In this document: piece by piece, positions 56,482-64,000 of the stretch
How the letters are laid out: every line of letters starts with the position of its first letter
Numbering within the stretch: position 1 is the stretch's first letter
From: Hirsutella rhossiliensis
Lineage: Eukaryota > Ascomycota > Sordariomycetes > Hypocreales > Ophiocordycipitaceae
Reading direction: 5' to 3'
Assembly (NCBI RefSeq): GCF_020360975.1
Contig: NW_025408676.1
Span: 310,001-374,000 of the forward strand
Length of the DNA: 64,000 nt
Notes under the pieces: model-generated
What the model saw: the letters and a program-made list of their open reading frames with translations, nothing else
What the model was told of the DNA's origin: nothing
The model's database searches: none
Position numbers and translations under genes: made by a program

Positions 56482-57155
56482 TAAGCGGAAAGAGTAATTA
56501 AAGGAGTATAAGGTAGGATTTCGTTTTAAAATTTATAATAAGTATATAAGGGGCTAAATAATATATTAAAAGAATAGCGTTATAAAAGATACTTATAAAC
56601 TTACTTATTTTACCTCTTACTCCTAGGGAAATCCTTTATATTTTATAAACTATTACTTACTTACTAGTATACTAATTAGTTAGTGTTTTATTATATCTTA
56701 TAATACTTAAAAAGCTCTATTTATAGTAATTCCTTTAGACCTAGTAAGTGGTTTTATTATAGTATAATAGTTAATATAAGACTATAGGTTCTAATATAAA
56801 TAGTAGATTTAACTAAAATATTCTATGCTTTAATTACTCCTATATTATAAATATCTTTAAAACTACTAAGCTAAAATAGGTAATAAGGTATTTATTTTAC
56901 TTATAAATAACTTATATATTTTATATATATTCTTATATATTAAGATAAGCTTATCTTAAGTTACCTTTTTAAAAGAAAGCTATAAATATTTAGTAAAAGT
57001 CTTTTATTTTTAAGGGATATTCTCTTAAACTATATTATAAAGCCTCTTTTTACTAGCTTATTTTATAAAGCCTTCCTAGACTTATTATTTCTTTTTAATA
57101 GTAAAATAATAATATAGGGGTATATTCTTATATATATTTAATAAGGGGGTACTAG
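56482..57155. repeat. LTR-like repeat R1 inside the LINE
   Basis: About 674 bp, closely similar to 58193-58865 in the same orientation (shared blocks such as AAAGATACTTATAA and TTCTATGC). TAATA occurs on both sides (56477-56481, 57156-57160), which may be a target duplication but is weak in AT-rich DNA. It interrupts the LINE frame just before RT block A. Probably a solo LTR of an unidentified element. Confidence 0.6.
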
Positions 57156-58192
57156 TAATAGCCTTTTTATTTAACTCTTACTTCTTTTATATATAGTATA
57201 AAAGGAGAAAGGCTATATTTATAGCTAACTACTATCTTTATCCCCTTAGCTATATAGGGTTTAAAAGCTTAGCTATATTCGCTAAGTAGCTTACCTAAGT
57301 AGTATATAGCTTTTTAAGGACTTTCCCTAAATAGTTAAGTAGATATATAATATTTTAGGCCTTAAAGATAATATAGTTTTACTTATTTTACTTAAGAAGT
57401 ATAATTCTTATAGCTTCCTTTTATACCTTAAAGTAGTATCTTTAGTTAAATAAAGCTTTATAGGCCTTATTAAAGACTATAGGGATAGCCTTATATATAT
57501 TTTAAATAAAGAGGAAGCTAAGAGAGTCTAAGCTAAGGGCTTTCTTATTAAAAGAGCTAAAAATAGCCCTCTTAATCTTAGGGTCCTTTAGCTCTAGCTA
57601 GTCTTACTTAGTTATACCCTTACTACTTATATAGCTTAAAGGCTCTTTTTTTTCTAGGCTTTAAAGAGGGCTAATAAGGTAGCTAGTACTTAGGTTTAAG
57701 GTTAAAAAAAGGGTTATTAAGAAAGCCTAAACTTTCTAGTAAAGGTATAAGCTTTTATCTTTATCCCTTCTTTTATATATAAGATACTTAAAAAGGTAAG
57801 GTTAGCTTTAATATTAGTATAAGAAAAGGCTATAAAGATATCCTTTCTTATTACTTTTATTAAGAAGCGCTCTTAGTATTACTTTTTAATAGCTTTAATA
57901 GTATACTTAAAGCTATATTAAGCCTTTATAAAGCTCCTTTAGCTTTCTTTATCTTAGGCTAACTTATTAGCTTATTAAGCTAAGCTTAGGGCTTTTTAAA
58001 GAAAGTTAGCTTATTAATCTATTAAAGCTTAGATCCCTTATAAGGCCTTTATTTTAGTATCGCTATATTTAAGGCCTTTATAAAGGTTCTTATTTAAAGT
58101 TAAGCTATCCCTTTTAAGTTATCTCTTTTTATAGCCTTCTTTATATATAAAATAGTATAAGTAATAAGACTAAGATCGGTTAATTATTACCT
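57156..58192 (-). pseudogene. Tad-like LINE ORF2: region between endonuclease and RT
   Basis: A - strand frame lies between the two inserted repeats. Near 57990-58030 it reads SKL**INKLT, which matches the SKLWWNEEL-type box that follows the endonuclease in fungal LINEs, both Trp codons having become stops. Lys/Arg-rich helices follow. The span and order fit a LINE interrupted twice. Confidence 0.68.
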
Positions 58193-58865
58193 TAAGTAGA
58201 AAGAGCGGTTAATAAAATATAAGGTAGGATTTTATTTAGAATTTATAATAAGTATATAAAGGGCTAAATAATTTAATAAAAGAATAGCGCTATAAAAGAT
58301 ACTTATAAGCTTACTTTATTAACCTACTACTTTTAAGGAAATCCTTTATCTTTTATAAACTATTACTTACTTATTAGTAAACTAACTAGTTAGCTTTTTA
58401 CTATATTCTATAGTACTTAAAAAGCTCTATTTATAGTATATCCTTTAAACTTATTAAGTAGTTTAAATATAGTATAATAGTTAACGTATAACTATAGGTT
58501 TTAGTATAAGTAGTAGATTTAACTAAAATATTCTATGCCCTACTTATTTTTATATCGCGGATATCTTTAAAACTACTAAGCTAAAATAAGTAATAGGGTA
58601 TTTATTCTACTTATAATTAACTTATATATTTTATATATATTCCTATTTATAAGGGTAGGCTTATCTCGACCTACCTTTTTTAAAGGAAGCTATAGATATT
58701 TAATAAAGGTCTTTTATCTTTAAGGATTATTCCTTTTAACTATATTATAGAGCTTCTTTCTACTGGCTTACTTTATAAGGCCTTTTTATACTTATTATAC
58801 CTTTCTAATAATAAAAAAGGAATATAAGGGTATATTTTTATACTATAACTATAAGGAGGTCTTAT
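58193..58865. repeat. LTR-like repeat R2 inside the LINE
   Basis: Second copy of the roughly 674-bp repeat (see 56482-57155). R1 and R2 could be two independent solo LTRs, or the two LTRs of one 2.4-kb element. The LINE frame between them (58192-57156) is out of keeping with a single element and favours two solo LTRs. No clear duplication flanks this copy. Confidence 0.58.
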
Positions 58866-59450
58866 TTATTCTTAGCTAGGTATTTTAAAAAAGCTTTTTA
58901 ATCTACCTTCCTATAGTTATAAGTAGTAAGCTTAACTAGTAAGGATATATTAAGCCTCTTTAAGCTAGCTTTTAAAAAGTAAAAGTTAGCTTAGGTTAGC
59001 TATTTAAAAGAGCTATAAAAAGTAAAGTTTATAACTAAGGCCCCTTTTAAGCCTTTCCTTTAATAAGTGCCTTTTATAGCTACCTTAAGGTCTATTAGTA
59101 AGGTAGCCTTATAGTAGTTAAGCTAGGTAATAAGGGCTTTTACCTTATAAGCTTTAAAGGGTTTAATAAAAAGGGTTTAATAAAGGTAGTATAAATTAAA
59201 GTTAGTAAAAAAGATAAGGGTTATAATATTATAGGCTAAATACTATATAAGAATATAGCTATAATCGATATTATAAAGGTAGGGCTCTTATATTATAATA
59301 AGGTCTACTTTTATTTTTAAGGCTTACTTTAAAATTAATAGGTTAGTTATTTCCTACCTATTAATATTATACTATATAATATTAATAGGGTTATAGTTAA
59401 GCTTAAAGGGCTTAAAGGGCCTTAAGGGCCTTATAAGTATAAAGGGGCTA
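58866..59450 (-). pseudogene. Tad-like LINE ORF2: AP endonuclease domain
   Basis: A - strand frame begins near 59400 with INIIQYNINRQE, the N-terminal block of LINE endonucleases (QxNxNRS). It continues to VDLIIIQEPYLYN near 59270-59310 (AIQEPW block, Gln codon now TAA). The domain would nick target DNA. It runs into repeat R2 at 58865. Confidence 0.82.
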
Positions 59451-59677
59451 AGGCTATTAAGTATTAGTTATTTTCTTATAAACTTTATATTATACTTTAT
59501 TAGTTATAAAGTACTTTCCTTTATAGTTATAGTATGAAACCTTAAAGTAAAAATAGCTTTAGCTAGCCTTATAGCTAAGGTAGCTATAATCTTTAGTTAA
59601 GTCCTTTTTTAGGTAATAAGTATACTTAATTAGCTACTAATAAATCTAAGGGTTATAGCTAAAAGAGAGGCACTAAT
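59451..59677 (-). other. LINE sequence upstream of the endonuclease
   Basis: About 230 bp between the endonuclease start and the Copia-B5 LTR. By position it is the ORF1/ORF2 junction. No zinc knuckle is seen. ORF1 would lie beyond the Copia-B5 insertion, outside the window. Confidence 0.4.
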
Positions 59678-60164
59678 TATCGCGAAGCGTAGCTTAATTT
59701 CGTAGTTCTCGGAGATATCCCTTAGTAAGAGGGACTAAGGAAGCTAAAAAACACCCGGTATAGAAAAAGGAAGAAGGAGCTAAAAAGAGGTATAGAAAGG
59801 AGGGTAGGGGTATAAGGGGAAGCAGAAGTAGCGATAGCTTCCTTTAGAGGTAGCGAGAGATAAGACGGATATACCGGCAACGGCTAGAAAGGAGGGAAAA
59901 AAACCGGTAAAAAGCTCGGTAGTTAAAAGGATATTAGTAGCTTCTTTAAGCAGGATCTTCTTTATTAATTAAGATGCTAGACGGGTATAAAGAGGGGCGT
60001 TAGATAAAGGAAAGAAGGAGAATTAAGGTAATATAATAATTACTCCCCTACCGCAATTGCTGCTCCTATAAGAATTAAATCTCTCTGCCCTGCCTATCCG
60101 ACCCCTTACTTTTAATTTTAACTTTATATATTTTTATATACTTCTTATATCTCTCTACGCGAGA
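59678..60164 (+). repeat. Copia-B5 5' LTR
   Basis: 487 bp, TATCGCGAAGCG to TACGCGAGA. It is of the subtype with CACCCGGTATAGAAAAAGG near 59751, like the 3' LTR of Copia-B1. Confidence 0.92.
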
Positions 60165-60181
60165 GTTATAAGCCCGGGAGG
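60165..60181 (+). other. Copia-B5 primer-binding site (iMet half-tRNA type)
   Basis: GTTATAAGCCCGGGAGG immediately follows the LTR, identical to the sites at 10076 and 43429 (reversed). Confidence 0.67.
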
Positions 60182-60310
60182 AATAGAATTCCTATACCTT
60201 CCGGCTACTATAAAAGGCACCTTTCTTATATCCCTTATAGCTTTCTTTTACCCCTCTTATTAGAAAAGCCGATTTTTACCTAACTTTTCTACCCCCCCTC
60301 TTCTATAACG

Positions 60311-63300
60311 ATAACGAAAACCGACTCCTCTACTATCCCTACGGTCTATAGGGCGATTCTTATAAAGCCCTAAGATTAGGATAAGTAGGTAAAGGAGCTA
60401 CGGGCTCGTATAGATAGAACTATCTATAATTTAGTCTTCTCTAATAAGTAGGACCCTCTTAAGCCCCCTCTTCGTCCTAGAGCAACGGAATTTATAGAGG
60501 GAGTATCTATCTTCTCCGAGCTAACCTCTATATAGTAGAGAGCTTTTTCTACTACCTTAGGCGACTACGAGAGTCACCGTAAGGAATACCTTTATAAGAC
60601 GAAGCTGCTAACTGCTATATACACGGCGATAACGGAATCCGTTAGTGCCGTAAAGCTAATTACTCTTCGAGAGGAAGAGACTCCTAGGTAGTAGCTTTTA
60701 AAGCTCGAGACCTTAATAGCTCCCTCGAGAGGTTATATAACTAACCGTATTAGGAAGACCTATACAGCCTACCTAGGAGCCTTTTCTACTAGGAACCTAC
60801 TAGCTTCTTCGTAGCTAGCTAAGTAGGAAGAGATCCTCGAGGAAGCTAACTAATACTTCCTTATAGAAGCTCTTTCCGGCTAGTAGCTACGGGATATATC
60901 TCTGCTAATAAAGCCTATTAGTAACGGTTACTCGACTATCTTTCGAGAAGCTAGCCGGGAACTAAATAAAGAAGCTGCTAGAGTATAATAGTAAGTAGTC
61001 TTATTCCTTCGTAGCTAGCACTCGACCTAGACGGCTCGACCTATAGCTGCTATAGCCCCTATTACTGCGGCCCCCGCTGCTGCTATTGCGGCTGTTGCTC
61101 CTTTAGCTCCTCCTCCCTCGAGAGCATTAACACTGTCTTTAACGGCTACCGTAGGCCCGGCCCCGGCTCCGCCTCTTACTCTAGGCCCGGCCCCGGTCCC
61201 GTTAGTTAGACCGGCCCGACTAGTCCCCTAATAGACCTTTTAGTCCGTTAGTCGAAAAATTAGGGAACTAGTCGAAATCGAACCTCTTCGTTAAAATTAG
61301 TAATAAGGGGTAAAAAGGGGGGGTTTTTAAGTAGACCTTCTAGAAAGGGACAAGGATTCCTTAAAGAGACAACGTATAAGGAGGAATCGACCTACTTACT
61401 AAGTATATAAAAAGCCTTATCGGCTAGAAGACTGCTAGTAGGTCTTCGAGGAAAACTAACCTAAAGGAGTTAACCCTTTAAAGAGGCTATAAGAAATAGT
61501 ATAATAGTCTCTTAAGGAGGACCCCTTATTATAGAAGAAGATAGACGAGATTCGGGTTACTAAGAAATAGCAACTAACGCCGCTGCCCTTATTCGAGCTG
61601 TAAATTCGAGGAAAAATCGTTAGTATAGTAAATCCGGCCTTTATCTTCCCTACGGATTAATAAGGCTAAGACTAACCGTTAGAGCCCTCCGACTATCCCC
61701 TACGAAAATCAGCTATCCTTAACTCTAGTACTTCCCTCGATATCTATAATATACTCTTATAATTCCGGTCCTTTAAGAAGGCACGGAGGGAATACCTTAT
61801 TATTAGGGAATTAACTATATAGATAGAGGGGTATAGAAGGGTAAATTTTACAATAAAATTACCTAACGGATCTATACGAATTCTTCGACGAAAAAGGGTA
61901 GCTTTTTACCCTCGATTTTTAACGAGCCTAATTTCCTTCCGCCTTCTTCGAGAGGAAGGAATCTTCTAGGATACGACGTCTAAGCCTACGAGGCTAGTCT
62001 AGAAGAATTAGACTATTAGGCTTATCGAGGAGAAATTCGGTTAATTTATTCTCGAATTCCGACCTATTTTTAGGGAACCTCGAGAAGTTAGCTTTCCCTA
62101 CTAGGAGGAATAGGTCTACTATAAAGGACCCTCTTCTAGCAGCCTAAGGAGACGGCATTCTTTAGCACGCACGACTTAGTTACCCGGGCCCCCTAGCTTT
62201 ATATAAGCTAGGCTAATAATAGGGCGTATAAATAAGGGGCCTAAAGACCGTTAAATATAAATACTACGGCTAAGGGAAGACTAAGAGACGAATTTCTAAA
62301 CGAACGCCTTTATAGCCGGACTAGCCGTATAAGGAAATTTAGGTCGACTAGACCGACGTCTCTAAGGATTAGGAAAGCTTTATTAAGGTAATGTTTTTTA
62401 TAGACGCTTTTTTAATAATAGTTTTCCCCTATTTCTTACGGACCTACCTAAGTAAGTATAACTAGTCTGCCCTCTAGGACTTCGTTAACTAGATAAAATC
62501 CTACTTTAGCTATAAGGTAAAGAAGATACGGTCTAACGGAGAGCTATTTATAAAGGATATCTTAAATTAGCTTCGAAAAAGGGGTATTTTACCCCTCCTA
62601 TTAGCACTAAATACCTAGGCCTAGAACGGAGGGGCAGAAAGATTAGGGGGTGCTATAATAAAAAGGGCCCGTATAATAAGACTTACTATAAGGCTTCCCT
62701 ATAACCTTTAGAGGGAAGTCGTTAAGACCGCCTATTACCTATAGAACCGGACCCCTAGAGGGACTACCTAAGGAATAGACTAGAAATCCCCCCTCGAGCT
62801 CTTTATAAAGAAGAAGGCCTCGCTAGCCTACCTTTATACCTACGGCTATAAGGTATACGCTATAACTGCCGATATATAGCTAAAAAGGAAGAAGAAAAGA
62901 AAGCTTAATCTTAGAGCCTTTATTAGTTACCTCGTTAGGTATAATTCTACGAATATCTTCTAGATCTAGATTCTTTTTTTATAGAAGGTTATTTCGACTA
63001 GGGATATAATTTTCGACGAATCTAGCTTCTTCGACGGAAAGAGGGATTAATAGCCCCTCTTACTCTCTTAACGTTAGCTAATTTAGAAGATTTAAATCGC
63101 CCCTTCCTAATAGTCTTAAGAAGAGGTCCTAGATAAGGAAATAAAAGAAGAAACCGACGTCGAAGTAGTCGAGGATAACGCCGACTTCGAAGAAGAAGAA
63201 GAGGAAGCTACTAGATTAGATAATCTAAATAAAGAAGGAGACTATAAGAAAGCGGTAGAGCTAGAATACGCCTACCTCCCTACGCCTCCTTTAATAGAAT

Positions 63301-64000
63301 AAGAAGAAGATCTAGAAGCAGCTTTCTCTATTAGTCTTCCTATCTCGACCCTTAAGGGGGTAGGAAAGGCACCTCTCTTAAAGGATTACCCGACTACCCT
63401 TTTATCCCTGCTTCGAGAAGCAAAGGAAGGTATAGGGCCCGATATAGATACTAAAGAAGACTAACCTCTCCCCTATTTCGATCGTTTTTCCGACTTCTAC
63501 CTAACGCTAATAGAAGACGGTTCCTATAAAGCGTTTATAGTAGGCCGGCTTTTTAAGCCTCTATTAGTAAGGAAGGTATATAAAAGAGACCTCCTAGACC
63601 TACTAGTAAACTAAAAGCAGCTAGAAAAACACCCCTTTAAAGACTAGTTTTTCTAGGCCTAGAAAGACTACCTAGCCTTATACGAGGAGATAGGGTCTTT
63701 CGAAGAGGTCCTTAAGGAAAAGGCAAGAGGAAAATAGGTCCTTAGCTATAAGTAGGTCTTTATCTATAAGACTAATAAATATAGCTTCCTTTAAAAGTAT
63801 AAAGCCCGGCTAGTTATCTATAGGAATTAATAGGAAAAAGGGGATCTACCTACTAGGGCAACCACCCTAGCAGGGATGTCTTTTAGGACCCTTATAGCTA
63901 TAGTAGTAGAATTCGACCTCGAGCTCGAATAGATAGATATAGTTAACGCCTTTATTAACTGCCCTCTCGAGGAAGAAGAAGTTATCTATATATGCCTTCT
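60311..64000 (+). pseudogene. gag-pol: Copia-B5 gag-pol, 3' end outside the window
   Basis: The start is probably ATA at 60311 (from ATG). Gag runs to about 61300 with the Ala/Pro-rich linker at about 61030-61210. The integrase zinc region and core lie at about 62150-62900, including the NGGAERL segment near 62625. The acidic linker (GAAGAAGAAGAGGAAG near 63199) lies at about 63130-63250. The N-terminal part of RT extends to the window end. The frame carries TAA/TAG stops at Gln/Trp positions. Confidence 0.89.

Larger units (their letters stand above)
59678..64000 (+). mobile_element. Copia-B5: 5' part, runs off the window
   Basis: 5' LTR, PBS, gag, protease region, integrase and the first part of RT, colinear with Copia-B1 without the solo LTR. 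It is inserted in the LINE. The left flanking pentamer is CTAAT (59673-59677). It is less mutated than Copia-B1, with several CA/TG words kept. Confidence 0.92.

Noticed and set aside
56482..58865. A 2.4-kb non-autonomous LTR element bounded by R1 and R2
   Set aside because: The sequence between the repeats continues the LINE frame with a WW-box match, so two separate insertions are more likely; no duplication flanks the pair.
1..64000. Host genes, tRNA, rRNA, CRISPR arrays or bacterial-type operons
   Set aside because: No recognisable examples; all supported coding signals are retroelement domains, and the composition is that of a RIP-mutated fungal repeat block.

Overview
This window is a block of nested, decayed retrotransposons. 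It is AT-rich and almost empty of CpA/TpG in its older parts. Where family alignments allow a check, reading frames are broken at former Gln (CAA/CAG) and Trp (TGG) codons, now TAA/TAG. That is the signature of repeat-induced point mutation (RIP), so the source is most likely a filamentous ascomycete (Pezizomycotina) genome, in an AT-rich repeat compartment. I cannot name the species. I see no host gene, tRNA, rRNA or CRISPR array and no intact transposon gene. Family names below are local labels.

Layout. (1) 1-7 and 5846-8490: the 3' half of a Ty3/gypsy chromovirus (Gypsy-X, + strand), split by Copia-A1 (8-5845, - strand, TSD TATTA). (2) 8490-9599: GC-richer unassigned DNA. (3) 9600-16495: Copia-B1 (+), with a solo Copia-A LTR (10241-10808, TSD TCTAC) in its leader. 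(4) 16496-20745: an unassigned Gln-rich stretch, a solo Copia-B LTR (17425-17901, TSD ATATT) and a truncated Copia-B (-). (5) 20809-36398: Gypsy-Y (-), with 302-bp LTRs and TSD AACTA. It is split by Copia-A2 (22897 to about 26565) and carries about 4.1 kb of extra sequence between pol and its 3' LTR. (6) 36404-37300: a fragment of another Ty3 element (Gypsy-Z, -). (7) 37301-46994: Copia-B (+), interrupted by the youngest insertion, a complete Copia-B (37605-43922, -, TSD TAAAT). (8) 46995-48870: the 3' part of a Tad-like LINE (+). (9) 48871-50675: unassigned. (10) 50676-54120: an LTR-like leader, gag and PR-RT of Gypsy-Z (+). (11) 54130-59677: a Tad-like LINE (-), interrupted by two copies of a roughly 674-bp repeat. 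(12) 59678-64000: the 5' two thirds of another Copia-B (+), running off the window.

The two Copia families share an apparent primer-binding site complementary to the anticodon arm of initiator tRNA-Met, which implies half-tRNA priming as in Drosophila copia. Strong RIP in host copies and mild RIP in the insertion at 37605-43922 show repeated rounds of transposition and mutation. Copia-A1 keeps a full coding frame but has lost its PBS and PPT. Copia-A2 keeps PBS, PPT and one full LTR but has lost RT and RNase H. Strand calls for coding remnants rest on recognisable motifs. Where I found none I say so, because RIP-decayed DNA gives plausible-looking frames on both strands.
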